A stretch of 64,000 nt of DNA from Fibrobacter sp. UWB4 (GCF_002210345.1 NZ_MWQI01000003.1:287279-351278), one strand, 5' to 3'; shown: positions 32,325-41,675, numbered from the stretch's first letter. Numbers and translations are program-made. The notes: generated by a model from the letters alone, not told the origin.

Positions 32325-32774
32325 TTACTTATTCTTCAGCAAGTCGCGAATTTCGGTGAGGAGCTTTTCTTCGGCGCTCGGTGCCGGAGGTGCTGCCTGT
32401 GCTGCTGCGGCTTCTGCTTCTTTTTTCTTGCGCATGTTCTGCATAAAGCCGAGGAATTTCTTCATCAAGAGGAATACGGCGAATGCGACAATCAGGAAGT
32501 TCAGGACTTCACCGATGAAGGTGCCGTAAGGAATGGCGATGCCTTCGGAGGTTGTGTAGACGAGGGTCTTGATGCCTTCGCCTGCGTTCTGACCGCCACA
32601 CTTGGCGATGATGGCGGTAACGGTCGGCATTACGACGTCACTGACGAACGAATTGACGATCTTTCCGAATGCGGCACCGATGATGATACCGATGGCCATG
32701 TCAACGATGTTTCCCTTGAAGGCGAACGCCTTGAATTCTTCAATGAGTGAAGCTGCTTTGTTTTTGATACCCAT
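32325..32774 (-). CDS. mscL: Large-conductance mechanosensitive channel MscL
   Basis: A 149-residue protein. The first helix FKGNIVDMAIGIIIGAAFGKIVNSFVSDVVMP is the MscL pore signature; the second helix is YGTFIGEVLNFLIVAFAVFLLMK. The tail has an Ala/Pro-rich linker and the final amphipathic bundle EEKLLTEIRDLLKN. The protein forms a pentameric channel that releases solutes during osmotic downshock. It is monocistronic with a ribosome site AAGGAGAAAG. Confidence 0.95.
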   Translation of the reverse strand: MGIKNKAASLIEEFKAFAFKGNIVDMAIGIIIGAAFGKIVNSFVSDVVMPTVTAIIAKCGGQNAGEGIKTLVYTTSEGIAIPYGTFIGEVLNFLIVAFAVFLLMKKFLGFMQNMRKKKEAEAAAAQAAPPAPSAEEKLLTEIRDLLKNK

Positions 32775-32860
32775 TTCTTTCTCCTTGTTGGGTTGTTTAA
32801 CGTTTAAATAATAGGAAAAACCTTTGATTATTGGCTAGCAATTTTTAAATTTGGCGCGTT

Positions 32861-33730
32861 ATGTCATGGTTAATATTGGCTTTTGCTTCGGCTGTTTTTC
32901 TCGGCTTTTACGATTTGGCCAAGAAAAAATCGGTTCAGGATAACGCGGTTCGGCCGGTTCTGTTACTTTGCAGTGTATTTTACGCTTTGTTGATGCTGCC
33001 CGTGCTTTTGACGGGACATTGCGAACCGCTTACTTTGCACGATCACCTGTTCTTGATGGGTAAATCGGTGATTGTCGGCGGGAGTTGGCTCTTTACGTAC
33101 AGCGCGATTGCGCATATGCCTCTCAGCATTTCGACGACGATTCGTGCGCTTGCTCCTTTGTTCACAATCATGATCGCGGTCGGGTTTCTGGGGGAACGCC
33201 CGCAGGTGATGCAGTGGGTCGGTATTGTGGTTTGCGTTTGTTCGTACATCGGGCTTTCGCTTGCGGGACGCAAGGAGATGGGGCATTTCTTTAGCAACGG
33301 CTGGGTCGTGGCGATGCTCCTTGGAACGATTCTTGCCGCATGCAGCGGCATTTACGATAAGCTAATTTTGCAGCGCATGAATTTCGAGCCGTTGACGGTG
33401 CAGGTGTGGTTCAGTATTTACATGTGCGTGGTGCAGTTCCTGACGACGATGTTCACGTGGTACCCGACGCGCAAGAAGACGACTCCGTTTCAGTTCCGTT
33501 GGTCGTTTTTGGCGGTGGCGGCGCTGTTGATTGTGGCTGACCGTTGCTATTTTTTGGCGGTGAGCGATTCGGATGCGTTGATTTCTATCATTACGGTGCT
33601 GCGTCGTTCGAGTGTGTTCATCAGCTTCTTGGCGGGAATTCTTATATTCAAGGAACGCAAGAGCAAGATGAAGTTTTTTGCGATGCTGGGCGTGGTGATT
33701 GGCTTGTGCCTGATTTCGCTCGGTCGTTGA
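32861..33730 (+). CDS. EamA/DMT family membrane transporter
   Basis: A 289-residue protein with ten predicted helices in two EamA repeats. The first contains PVLLLCSVFYALLMLPVLL and AHMPLSISTTIRALAPLFTIMIAVGFLGERP; the second ends SVFISFLAGILIFKERKSKMKFFAMLGVVIGLCLISL. The paired phrases FTIMIAVGFLGERP and FLAGILIFKER are the usual repeat ends. The exporter substrate is unknown. It is followed by coaE 27 bp later, probably on the same transcript. Confidence 0.8.
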   Translation: MSWLILAFASAVFLGFYDLAKKKSVQDNAVRPVLLLCSVFYALLMLPVLLTGHCEPLTLHDHLFLMGKSVIVGGSWLFTYSAIAHMPLSISTTIRALAPLFTIMIAVGFLGERPQVMQWVGIVVCVCSYIGLSLAGRKEMGHFFSNGWVVAMLLGTILAACSGIYDKLILQRMNFEPLTVQVWFSIYMCVVQFLTTMFTWYPTRKKTTPFQFRWSFLAVAALLIVADRCYFLAVSDSDALISIITVLRRSSVFISFLAGILIFKERKSKMKFFAMLGVVIGLCLISLGR

Positions 33731-33757
33731 TTTTAACGGACGCGGAGTAGTGGCGTT

Positions 33758-34348
33758 ATGCTAAAGATTGGAATTACGGGTTCTATTGGTGCGGGCAAGT
33801 CCTTTATAGGGCGCTTGCTGCGTACGCGTAATTTCCTGGTGCTTGATGCCGACCGCAAAATTCATGAGCTTTACCGGGATTCGGCAGGGCTTCGCGCTGA
33901 AATGGCATCGTTCTTTGGCGAAGAAAGCTTGACGCCAACGGGCGTGAATAGTGCGCTGATTGCGGACCGCGTTTTTGCGGATGCTAATGCCCGCGTGAAG
34001 TTGGAGCAGATTGTTTACCCGTACTTGAACCGCGCCGTGGCAGATTTCTTTGCCGAGAAAGTCGCGGACAAGTGCCGGTTCGTGGAGGCCGCGCTTTTTT
34101 CGCGAGCGCCGGAACTCGTGAAAATGCTCGACGAAATCTGGATTGTCGATGCTCCTGAAAATGTGCGCTTGAAACGCTTGGTAGACCGCGGTCTCAGTGA
34201 AAGCGATGCCAGACGCCGCATTGAAAATCAGCGTGGCGCCTGTGCTCCGGAGCTTTTCCCGGGCAAGCGGATTCGCACGATCATGAACGATGGCGATAAA
34301 ATACATGTGGAACGCCAGCTTGATGAACTGCTGAACGATTTACTTTGA
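33758..34348 (+). CDS. coaE: Dephospho-CoA kinase
   Basis: A 196-residue protein. P-loop GITGSIGAGKS at residues 5-15, then FLVLDADRKIHELY (the VxDAD substrate motif), LEQIVYPYLNRAV and the lid region RDxx SESDARRRIENQ. It phosphorylates dephospho-CoA, the last step of coenzyme A synthesis, in the cytoplasm. The ATG has only a weak ribosome site (GCGGAGTAGTGGC). Length matches the family. Confidence 0.9.
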   Translation: MLKIGITGSIGAGKSFIGRLLRTRNFLVLDADRKIHELYRDSAGLRAEMASFFGEESLTPTGVNSALIADRVFADANARVKLEQIVYPYLNRAVADFFAEKVADKCRFVEAALFSRAPELVKMLDEIWIVDAPENVRLKRLVDRGLSESDARRRIENQRGACAPELFPGKRIRTIMNDGDKIHVERQLDELLNDLL

Positions 34349-34361
34349 CTATATTGAAGTT

Positions 34362-34685
34362 ATGCAACCTTACATCCACCAGTTTGCCAATTTTCTGAGA
34401 GCGCACCTGAATTCGATTTCGGTTGGGCTGATTGCAACGCTTTTGATGCTTTATGGCGCCTGCATCAACAACTATTTCAAGCGCATTACGAAAAGCATCC
34501 CGTTCATCGGGCGCTTTGCATTGTTTGTTGTGCTGTGCAGCGTGGGGTATGCTTTTGCAAGTTCGCAGATGGTGCGCCTTTTGCGCATGGTGCTGCGAGA
34601 ACTTTCGGACTTGCCTTTGATTGGTGTGGTTGCGGGATGCTTTGTGCTGCTTGCGTTCCTCGCCAAAAGCGGGAAAGATATCTGA
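34362..34685 (+). CDS. DUF3392-like small membrane protein
   Basis: A 107-residue protein with three hydrophobic segments (ISVGLIATLLMLYGACI, FALFVVLCSVGYAFA, LIGVVAGCFVLLAFLA). Pattern NNYFKRITKSIPFIGRF between the first two is typical of DUF3392 proteins. Function unknown. It lies 13 bp after coaE and is likely cotranscribed. Confidence 0.65.
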   Translation: MQPYIHQFANFLRAHLNSISVGLIATLLMLYGACINNYFKRITKSIPFIGRFALFVVLCSVGYAFASSQMVRLLRMVLRELSDLPLIGVVAGCFVLLAFLAKSGKDI

Positions 34686-34761
34686 TACTTAGTCAATAGT
34701 CAATGGTCAATAGTCGTTAGATTCAATCAATAACTATTAACTAATGACTGATGACTAATAG
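34686..34761. repeat. Low-complexity TAGTCAATGGTCAATAGTC element
   Basis: Short degenerate repeats TAGTCAATAGTCAATGGTCA and ACTAATGACTGATGACTAAT fill the gap between two convergent genes. No hairpin terminator is obvious. Confidence 0.5.
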
Positions 34762-36330
34762 CTAATTAAAATTATCGCGGTTTACTCCGTATAAAATAAC
34801 GTCGTCAATCCACATTTCGCTTTCGTCTACAATCCAGATGGTGAATGTCGTGACGCGGGCTTTTACAAAGTCCCAGCCCTTGTTGCCGTATTCGCCATCG
34901 CCTTCGACAAAATCGCTTGGCGTAAAGCTGAAGCGTTTCCAGGTGGAATCGAGATAGTCTACATACTTTGTTTTTCCGGTCGGCTCGTCGAGAACTTCTA
35001 CCGCAAAACCGAGCTCGCCCTTGCCTTTGGCGTAGAATGCGATTGAATCGATGCCTTCAAGGCTTGCTGGATTGCGGTTGATGCGCGTTCCGATCATGGA
35101 CCATTTGTTTTTTGTCTTGGTGGTACTCTTCCAATGGAAAACGTAGCCGTTGCGTTCTTCGTTAAATTCGAAGGCTTCGCTTGCGTTTTCGCTTGAGGGA
35201 GTTGTCGTGACGTTGGAATCTTGCGGCAAGAAATACCATTCACGAGCGCCGTCGCTGTAATCAAATGCAGATTCGAGTTTTTGATTTTCGAAGTCAATGA
35301 GCTTGACGGAATGGATGGCTTTCACGAGCGAGTCGGGGAGGCCTGCCCAAATGTTGCTGCTTGCGCTTGCGTCGAGCGCGGCGGTCTTGCCCCAGTACAT
35401 TTCGATGCTTTCGACGCTAGATGTTCCATTGATGCGAATTTGGAATTCGGCAGATTGCGGGGCATCTTGCGTTGCGCTGTTCCAGAACGCTAGCCTGAAT
35501 GCGAGGCGGTTCCCGCTTTGGTCGGTGAATCGGATGTCGTTTCCGTTGTCCATGGCTTCGCTAAAGTCGAAGTTCGTTTCGTTTAATCGCACAAATACAA
35601 CGGTGGATTCTGCGATGGGTTTCATCCAATCCGAGATTGTAGAATCAAGCGGAATGGTGCGGGCATGTGCCCATTGCTCCAGATGCTCATTTTCGAGAGT
35701 TGGCTTTGCGAGCGTTTGGATATCGCCTTTTTCGCCGGCTAAAATTGTAATGGAGGCTTCGCCGATGGTTTCTTGTTCGTCAGGCAAAATGGCTCGAATC
35801 TGGTATGTTGCAGGCGGGAGTGAATCGAGTGAAAATTCGCCGTCTTTGTTGGTCTTTACAATTTTATCGGTGCCGTAAATTTGGATCCAGGCGTAGTCGG
35901 TTCCTTTGGGGAGTTCTGCCTTGCCAGAAACAGAGCCTAGTGGTGCCATCTGCATGGTTGTTAATTTATTCTTCCTTAATTCGCTAGAGGCAATTGCCTG
36001 GAAAACGCCTGTATTGCCATCAATGATTTCGATGTAACCTTTATCGAAGCTGATGGAGTCCATGACAATGTTGCCGAGAGAATCGGCGGTGACTTCCAGG
36101 ATTGCATCTCGAACGTTGTTTGGCATGACGGATGAATCTTTAGAAACTCCTTCGACGTACCAAAGCGGACGGATCCTTGCTATAACGTTGGCGGCCGGTT
36201 TTGAATCAACGTTTACGACGTTGATGATGTAAGCGTTTTCTGTTTCAACGGTGCTTGCGCCTGCAAAATCCTTTTCCGAGGAACAGGCGAATAGTAACAC
36301 GCAGGATAGGAACGTTAATAACTTTTTCAT
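34762..36330 (-). CDS. Large lipoprotein with carboxypeptidase-regulatory-like, DUF2341-like and carbohydrate-binding-like regions
   Basis: A 522-residue protein from the ATG at 36330, chosen for its GAGGAT ribosome site, lipoprotein signal (MKKLLTFLSCVLLFACSS, Cys16) and ATGA overlap with the upstream gene. In order: a domain with NAYIINVVNVDSKPAANVIARIRP; a carboxypeptidase-regulatory-like fold (GSVSGKAELPKGTDYAWIQI...GEFSLDSLPPATYQIRA); a DUF2341-like part (~220-350: VVFVRLNETNFDFSEA...FRLAFWN...IEMYWGK); and a C-terminal jelly-roll-like region (IDSIAFYAKGKGELGFAVEV...FTIWIVDESEMWIDDVILYG) like CBMs. Probably a surface lipoprotein acting on cell-wall polysaccharide. Lipoproteins of this build often follow TIGR02147 genes in Fibrobacter. 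Confidence 0.75.
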   Translation of the reverse strand: MKKLLTFLSCVLLFACSSEKDFAGASTVETENAYIINVVNVDSKPAANVIARIRPLWYVEGVSKDSSVMPNNVRDAILEVTADSLGNIVMDSISFDKGYIEIIDGNTGVFQAIASSELRKNKLTTMQMAPLGSVSGKAELPKGTDYAWIQIYGTDKIVKTNKDGEFSLDSLPPATYQIRAILPDEQETIGEASITILAGEKGDIQTLAKPTLENEHLEQWAHARTIPLDSTISDWMKPIAESTVVFVRLNETNFDFSEAMDNGNDIRFTDQSGNRLAFRLAFWNSATQDAPQSAEFQIRINGTSSVESIEMYWGKTAALDASASSNIWAGLPDSLVKAIHSVKLIDFENQKLESAFDYSDGAREWYFLPQDSNVTTTPSSENASEAFEFNEERNGYVFHWKSTTKTKNKWSMIGTRINRNPASLEGIDSIAFYAKGKGELGFAVEVLDEPTGKTKYVDYLDSTWKRFSFTPSDFVEGDGEYGNKGWDFVKARVTTFTIWIVDESEMWIDDVILYGVNRDNFN

Positions 36331-37166
36331 GCTATCCTCGCGTTTTCTTTTTCTGAAATGTCCGCGACGGGGTACAGCGAGAAGACGAACTGCATGACCT
36401 TCTTTGGCTCTGCAACTTCGGCAACGCGTTTTTGAACTTGTCTGCGAAATTCGCAAGTCATCTCGACGAGGTCTTCTAGACATTCGTCGTCGACGCAAGC
36501 GAGGACTGATGAAATGTTGCGCTCGCTTGGCGGAATGTTGACGAGCGCGTTTTGCGCAAGCGTGAGCAATTGATTCTGGTAACTGCGAATGGCGGTAACC
36601 TTGGTCGCGCCTGCCGATGTGAAATTGACTGTCGAAACGGCGTAGCGCTCGGAGGCGAGCTGCGTTATCATCTTGAGTTCCTTCAAGACGCGAATCGCTT
36701 CTTTCACCTGGTCTTCGGATACAGCAGGTGTAATCTGCTTGACGAGTGTGCGGACGTCGGCTTTGCCTCCGTTGATTTCAATAATAGAACGGACAACGGG
36801 TATCCACCAGCGGCTGAGAAATAAAATTTCGTTGGAATTCAGTTTGCGTAGGCTCACGTCTTGCAATGCGAGCGCCATCTTGTAAAGCTTGTCTTTTTTG
36901 GCTTTGGACTTGGTGCGCGATGCGGCCACCAAAATCTCAAAAAGTTCTCCATCGCGTCCTTTGAGACCCAGTAGCTTTTTCGAAAGCGGAATGCTCTGAG
37001 CCGGTAAATGCGATTCTTTGTTGAGAACGCGGAAAACTTGGCTTGTTTCTAGCCCGAGTTTTTGTCCCATCATTTTGTAAGAGAATAGTGGAAACTCCAA
37101 TTTTTTCTGCACGAAAAAATTTTTTAGCAAGTCTCTGTAATCGCCGATTTCGTCAATGTTTAACAT
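36327..37166 (-). CDS. TIGR02147 family protein (Fibrobacter paralogous family)
   Basis: A 279-residue protein. Starts with IGDYRDLLKNFFVQKKLEFPLFSYKMMGQKLGLETSQVFRVLNKESHL, which looks like a helix-turn-helix-bearing segment, and continues with LSSNEILFLSRWWIPVVRSII-like text (NSNEILFLSRWWIPVVRSII), VSEDQVKEAIRVLKELKMI and the FRRQVQKRVAEVAEPKKVMQFVFSLYPV end of the family. TIGR02147 proteins are known mainly from Fibrobacter and some other bacteria and are probably transcription regulators. The overlap with the lipoprotein gene suggests it controls or is coexpressed with it. Confidence 0.85.
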   Translation of the reverse strand: MLNIDEIGDYRDLLKNFFVQKKLEFPLFSYKMMGQKLGLETSQVFRVLNKESHLPAQSIPLSKKLLGLKGRDGELFEILVAASRTKSKAKKDKLYKMALALQDVSLRKLNSNEILFLSRWWIPVVRSIIEINGGKADVRTLVKQITPAVSEDQVKEAIRVLKELKMITQLASERYAVSTVNFTSAGATKVTAIRSYQNQLLTLAQNALVNIPPSERNISSVLACVDDECLEDLVEMTCEFRRQVQKRVAEVAEPKKVMQFVFSLYPVADISEKENARIA

Positions 37167-37356
37167 GCGCGAACCTCTATTATGAAATAGATTATTTACA
37201 TTCGACGAGAATAAAGCTTTTTGTAAGTTTTATTGACGATTTGACAATATGATGAATGTCACGCTGGTATAGTGTTAAAATGATGTTTTTCTTACATCTG
37301 CTCGGTTGCCTTTTTTTAAATCTATTTTAGAGGCATAAAAACAGAGAGGTAGCTAA

Positions 37357-37440
37357 ATGCAAAAAGAAGACATCGTTGTTCTTAGGCAGGTCGTAATTTT
37401 TTCGTTGATCGCTATTGTTCTTGGCTTCGTTTACGGCTAA
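37357..37440 (+). CDS. Small single-helix membrane peptide (27 aa)
   Basis: ATG at 37357 preceded by AGAGAGGTAG. The ORF MQKEDIVVLRQVVIFSLIAI plus VLGFVYG has a charged start and one hydrophobic helix. It ends just before a terminator (37471), so the transcript would carry only this peptide. The clean unit of ribosome site, ORF and terminator supports a real gene; function unknown. Confidence 0.5.
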   Translation: MQKEDIVVLRQVVIFSLIAIVLGFVYG

Positions 37441-37470
37441 AAATTAAATAAAAATTGGTGTATAGGCGTA

Positions 37471-37507
37471 AAGCTGGTGCGGTTAAATACTGTGCCGGCT
37501 TTTTTTG
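37471..37507 (+). terminator. Terminator after the small membrane peptide
   Basis: AAGCTGGTGC / GTGCCGGCTT stem (with G-T pairs) followed by TTTTTTTG. Confidence 0.7.
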
Positions 37508-37531
37508 TCTATAAAAGATGTATATTGGGGT

Positions 37532-38575
37532 ATGTCCGAAAAGATTCATGAGGGATTATTTAAAATGCCAGCTGAAATTAAGATTCTTGAACGTGCCGAA
37601 ATGTACCTCCGAAAGCTTTCTTGTGGAGTGAATCCTCTGACTGAGGAAGCTTTGCCGGAAACTGATGTTTGCAAGCAGGATCGTATTAGCAAGTGCCTTA
37701 CCTATGTGGCCGATTATTTAAAGCAAAAAGTGATGCCGGTGATGGAACGCCGTGAAAAGGCTGCTGCTCCAAAACCGCAAAGGGTTTTAAAACCTCGCCA
37801 GGTGCGCGAACTGGCAACCCAGGAACTTGTTCTTACTCCTGAAATGTTGTCTAAATATGAAGTATCTGAAGAACCGATTTCTGTTTCTGGTGTTGTTCGC
37901 CGTTTGAATTTCTTGATTCCGCACGATAGTGGAATGATGCCCCTTGTGTATGCTGACGTTGCCGAAGTCCTTTCGAGAGAAGGCATTCTTTTGAAGGAAG
38001 AAGGCGATAAGGGCAAGGACTTGAACTTACCGACTCCGCATGGTGAAGAACTTGGCTTTGCAAAGGTCGAAGCGGATATTCGTGGGCACCATTCAATTTA
38101 TACGAAGTGCAATGTCGATGCCCAGAAATTTATTTTGAACAACATTGATAAGTGCGTTGCTCAGGCGAACGAACGCTTGGCTAGACGCAAGGAACGTGCG
38201 GAATCTGGCGAATCGGGTCGCACGGGCAAAGAAAAATTCCATGTAACTGAGGACCAGCTTAAGAATTATCCGAGCGATGAATCTCCTGTGCCGGTGAGTG
38301 AAATTGCAAGGCGCTTGAACGATTTGCTCCCGCAGAATTCCAACGTTGAAAAGATTTATTTCAAGACGATTCGCGACTGGTTCGTGGCTCAGAATATGCT
38401 TGAAGAGAAGAAAACGGCTCTTGGCAAGATTTTCTTTGAACCGACGGAATCGGGCGCTCAGAATGGCATTGTGACGGAATCGCGCGTGGGCAAGAACGGC
38501 GAAAATTATGACGCTGTCTTGTACAGTGGCGCAGCGCAGAAGCTCGTACTTCAGCACGTGAACGAACTCGCGTAA
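37532..38575 (+). CDS. Protein with two tandem copies of an unrecognised ~110-residue domain
   Basis: About 347 residues from the ATG at 37532 (an in-frame TTG lies at 37505). Two halves repeat the same pattern: YEVSEEPISVSGVVRRLNFL...PLVYADVAEVLSREGILLKEE...PTPHGEELGF (residues ~110-195) and YPSDESPVPVSEIARRLNDL...KIYFKTIRDWFVAQNMLEEK...PTESGAQNGI (~240-330), each followed by QKFILNNI / QKLVLQHVN. The repeat resembles winged-helix modules of phage antirepressor-like or DUF proteins in which a cofactor loop follows GLL-E. I do not recognise a named family. Confidence 0.6.
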   Translation: MSEKIHEGLFKMPAEIKILERAEMYLRKLSCGVNPLTEEALPETDVCKQDRISKCLTYVADYLKQKVMPVMERREKAAAPKPQRVLKPRQVRELATQELVLTPEMLSKYEVSEEPISVSGVVRRLNFLIPHDSGMMPLVYADVAEVLSREGILLKEEGDKGKDLNLPTPHGEELGFAKVEADIRGHHSIYTKCNVDAQKFILNNIDKCVAQANERLARRKERAESGESGRTGKEKFHVTEDQLKNYPSDESPVPVSEIARRLNDLLPQNSNVEKIYFKTIRDWFVAQNMLEEKKTALGKIFFEPTESGAQNGIVTESRVGKNGENYDAVLYSGAAQKLVLQHVNELA

Positions 38576-38630
38576 AGCGATTTAGAATGCGGCTGAAATG
38601 CCGTGAACTTTGAAAAAATTGCAAAAAAAT

Positions 38631-38699
38631 CGCCGCCCCTGCTTATTGCAAGGACGGCGTTTTTTTTCATGTCATGCCCGCCACCGAGCGGGCATCACC
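38631..38699 (+). terminator. Terminator and GTCATGCCCGC repeat
   Basis: CGCCGCCC / GGACGGCG stem (38631-38659) with T run, followed by TGTCATGCCCGCCACCGAGC GGGCATCACC (38670-38699), a dispersed palindromic repeat also at 26325, 50146 and 61790. Confidence 0.75.
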
Positions 38700-38722
38700 A
38701 TACGCGTCTCGAATCGCTGATA

Positions 38723-41635
38723 CTATCGGAGTCTGCGCAGCCCTTTGGGCATCGGGACTTCCTTGCCGTCTTCGCCGAGCAGGTAGATGTTGTCGAGGCT
38801 GATGTAGCCTTTGCCGCTGTGGCGTGCACGGAACGCGAAGTTCTTGATTTTGGTCGGGTCGAGCTGCGGAATCGTCTTGCCCCAGCCTTCTTGCTTCATG
38901 TTTTCCCAGATGAGCGTGTCGCGAACCCAGTTGCCGCGAGTGTTCTTGAGGCGGACCATGAATTCATCGTAGTCTTCGACTTGGCTCGACATGATTTGTA
39001 GTTCGATGTAGCCTTGCGGATTGTTGTGCGTTGTGGCGTAATCGAAAACGATGCCGACGGATTTCTTGACTTCTTCGGGGACGTTGTAGTATGCGCCGGA
39101 GTAGTTCGGCCAGCCGAGATTAGGCGGTTGCTCGACGACGAAGTCGTGGCGGATGTAGCCGCCGAGAGGCGGATTGCCGTTATAGATTTTGGCGTCCATG
39201 GAGGTAGCGTTGTCTCCGTTGACAACCGGGAACCACGAGACGTTATCTAGACCGTTGTCGAAGTTTTGCATGACGCTTGTTGTGCGGTATGCACCACGGA
39301 CGCGGAACGGAATATTGAGCGTATCCGGATATTTCAGTCCATTCGAGACGGTGAGTTTGATTTCCTTCTTGCCGATAGACACTTTGTTTGTGACAGGAAC
39401 TTGAATGTGGAAACTTTCGATGGAAGAATTCCATTTGCCGTCATCAGGTGTAGCGCGGACGGTAAGCGCCCCTTTATTGTCCCACTTCTTGATTTGAATG
39501 TTGGCTCCGGCGAGCGGTTTTGAAGATGTTTCCGTGGCTGTCACAAAGAGGTCGAGCGTGTCGCCTACGACAAGGACTTTCTTTTCAAGTGCTGCGGCGA
39601 GAACTTCGGGTGCGCTGTTTTGCTGAGCTGGGTTCATGCGGACGACAATGGTGCCAAACGGCGGAATTTCGATATCGCGGTTTTTGCCTTCGAGCGTGCG
39701 ACCGCTCGGTCCCATTTTCGGGTACGGGTAAGCGTCTTTTTGGTCGCCAATCCACTTGAACTGTTCTGCACCAAATACGTCCACTTCGGTGCGGTAGTTG
39801 CCCGGTTTCTTCTTTTCGCTCTTGCGGTCGACCTGCACAATTTGCTTTGTGTCTGTGAGGTTCACGAGGAGCACGTTGCAACTGTTGCCTTTGCAAATGG
39901 CGTATGGCACGATAGATTCTGTGGTGCTCTTGACGGGGACGACAGCGTAGCCACTTTCGAGGAATCGCTTGAACGTCATGTAGATGCCGTAGTATTCGGC
40001 AGTGGGTTCAAGGCTTCCCCAGAGGTTCCAGGAACCTTCCTTGATGAGAGCGGTCATGCTGATAGTTCCCCACGTGTGGTCCGGACCTTCAAAGACGTTG
40101 CCGAATGCATCCCACGGGAGAGCCTGGAATCGGTCGCCAAAGCGGACGAGGTATTGTGCGAAAATGTTTGCGATGCCGGCGGCTTGCGGGTAGTCCATCC
40201 AGATTTGGCTCCCTTGCACGGACGTGCTGAATTCCGAGAGAAACACGCCACGCTTGCCTTCGAGATACTTGTTCATCCAGGCGTTCAGCGTATCGGCGTT
40301 GTGGCCGACATCCATCGTTGCCTTGAGCATGTCTTTGGCGTTCAGATTTTCGGGTGCCCAGTACGGATAAGTGTGCAAATCAACGACGTCAAGATAGCGT
40401 TTGCCATCGGCCTTTTCGGCTTCACCGACGATGCGCAAAAATTCGGCCATCCAGTATTTGCCATCCATGAGACCGGCGCCCTTCTGTTGCATTTTGTGCG
40501 TACTGAGGAGAGGACCGTGCAAAATGATGCTCGGATCAACGGCCTTCATCGCTCGGGCATACTCGATAAAACGAGCGGCATACTGCCTTGCCGAAAGCGG
40601 ACCGGATTCTTCCCATTCGCCGTCAAGTTCGTTGCCAATTTGCCATTGCTTGATGTTGTATTTTTTGACTTTATTGGCATAGTGGACCCAAGCGGCGGCT
40701 TCCTTGGCGGTGCCTGTACCTGCGTTGACGCAGATAACGGCGTTCTGTCTTCCTTCCGAGAATTTTTTGATGTAGGTCATAAATTCTTCGAAATGCCACT
40801 TGATGCCTGTCCAGTCGGTGCGCGGCTTGTCGCCATTGCGCGTGGACATCGCGAAGAACTTGTAATCGTTTCCGGCGAGTAAATCATCGGAGCCGCTATA
40901 GAGTTTCATTTCTCGAATTTGCACGCCCTTAGACGGCAAGTCGGTTGTCTTGAAGCGGACAGCTACATAACGTGCGCGAGTCGTTGGAAACTTGTACTTA
41001 GTCTGGTTGCTCGTGACCTTGACGGTTCCCCATCTTTTAAGCTTGTTTTCAAGATTCTGGTGGACGCCCGGGTATTCGGCGTAGTCTTCGGTCCAGTACG
41101 AAAGTTCAAAAGACTTCGGGCGGAGATTGCCCCAGTCGATGATGATGGAATCGAGGTCTTTCTTTTCGGGGAACTCAATGACAACCCAAGGCGGATCGTT
41201 CGGGTTGAGTATTTCGCCCCACCACATTGTGTTCATGTCGCCATCGGCGAGGTGGCTGCGACGGATGAATCCGTAGTTGTCCTTTGTTGTGCCACGGTAA
41301 ATTGTTTCGCCGAGGAATCCCGGAGCCCAGCTTGTGTCGCTTGGAATCCAAAGCCCGGTGCTATCGTATTTGCCGGCTCCGTTCCAGTGGTAATCATTGC
41401 TCAGGCTTCCATTCGGGAAACGGAAAATCGAGTAACCGCCTGTGGCGAGGGCGCGCGCCATGTCGTAATAGCGCGTGGGCGGATTCCAGATGGCAAGATC
41501 GGCCCCCATCATATTATCTGTGTTGATTTTGATGCCCGGTTGCGTGTCGTCAACCTCGATGACGTTCTGCGCTGCAAGTGCAGTGGTCGCAGAAATCGCG
41601 AATGCTGCGCTGCACAAGATTTTTTTGAATTTCAT
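38723..41635 (-). CDS. Secreted clan GH-A glycosidase (arabinofuranosidase-like) with discoidin-like and CBM-like parts
   Basis: A 970-residue protein. Signal peptide MKFKKILCSAAFAISATTALA. The catalytic barrel (GH51/GH44-like) starts with LATGGYSIFRFPNGSLSNDYHW and is interrupted at ~110-255 by an F5/8-type-C-like insert (ADGDMNTMWWGEIL...WVVIEFPEKKDLDSIIIDW...VAVRFKTT). Acid/base QIGNELDGEW lies near 340 and nucleophile GVFLSEFS near 475. A beta-sandwich follows to ~645, then an Ig-like region and a C-terminal jelly roll (MQNFDNGLDNVSWF...NFAFRARHSGKGYISLDNIYLLG) like CBM11-type modules. The basic tail PKGLRRLR is common on secreted Fibrobacter enzymes. Expected substrate is an arabinan, arabinoxylan or other plant glucan. 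The exact family is uncertain. Confidence 0.75.
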   Translation of the reverse strand: MKFKKILCSAAFAISATTALAAQNVIEVDDTQPGIKINTDNMMGADLAIWNPPTRYYDMARALATGGYSIFRFPNGSLSNDYHWNGAGKYDSTGLWIPSDTSWAPGFLGETIYRGTTKDNYGFIRRSHLADGDMNTMWWGEILNPNDPPWVVIEFPEKKDLDSIIIDWGNLRPKSFELSYWTEDYAEYPGVHQNLENKLKRWGTVKVTSNQTKYKFPTTRARYVAVRFKTTDLPSKGVQIREMKLYSGSDDLLAGNDYKFFAMSTRNGDKPRTDWTGIKWHFEEFMTYIKKFSEGRQNAVICVNAGTGTAKEAAAWVHYANKVKKYNIKQWQIGNELDGEWEESGPLSARQYAARFIEYARAMKAVDPSIILHGPLLSTHKMQQKGAGLMDGKYWMAEFLRIVGEAEKADGKRYLDVVDLHTYPYWAPENLNAKDMLKATMDVGHNADTLNAWMNKYLEGKRGVFLSEFSTSVQGSQIWMDYPQAAGIANIFAQYLVRFGDRFQALPWDAFGNVFEGPDHTWGTISMTALIKEGSWNLWGSLEPTAEYYGIYMTFKRFLESGYAVVPVKSTTESIVPYAICKGNSCNVLLVNLTDTKQIVQVDRKSEKKKPGNYRTEVDVFGAEQFKWIGDQKDAYPYPKMGPSGRTLEGKNRDIEIPPFGTIVVRMNPAQQNSAPEVLAAALEKKVLVVGDTLDLFVTATETSSKPLAGANIQIKKWDNKGALTVRATPDDGKWNSSIESFHIQVPVTNKVSIGKKEIKLTVSNGLKYPDTLNIPFRVRGAYRTTSVMQNFDNGLDNVSWFPVVNGDNATSMDAKIYNGNPPLGGYIRHDFVVEQPPNLGWPNYSGAYYNVPEEVKKSVGIVFDYATTHNNPQGYIELQIMSSQVEDYDEFMVRLKNTRGNWVRDTLIWENMKQEGWGKTIPQLDPTKIKNFAFRARHSGKGYISLDNIYLLGEDGKEVPMPKGLRRLR

Positions 41636-41675
41636 AAGACCTCCTCAAAAATGGGGTAGGGTTCGTTGTGAAAAT

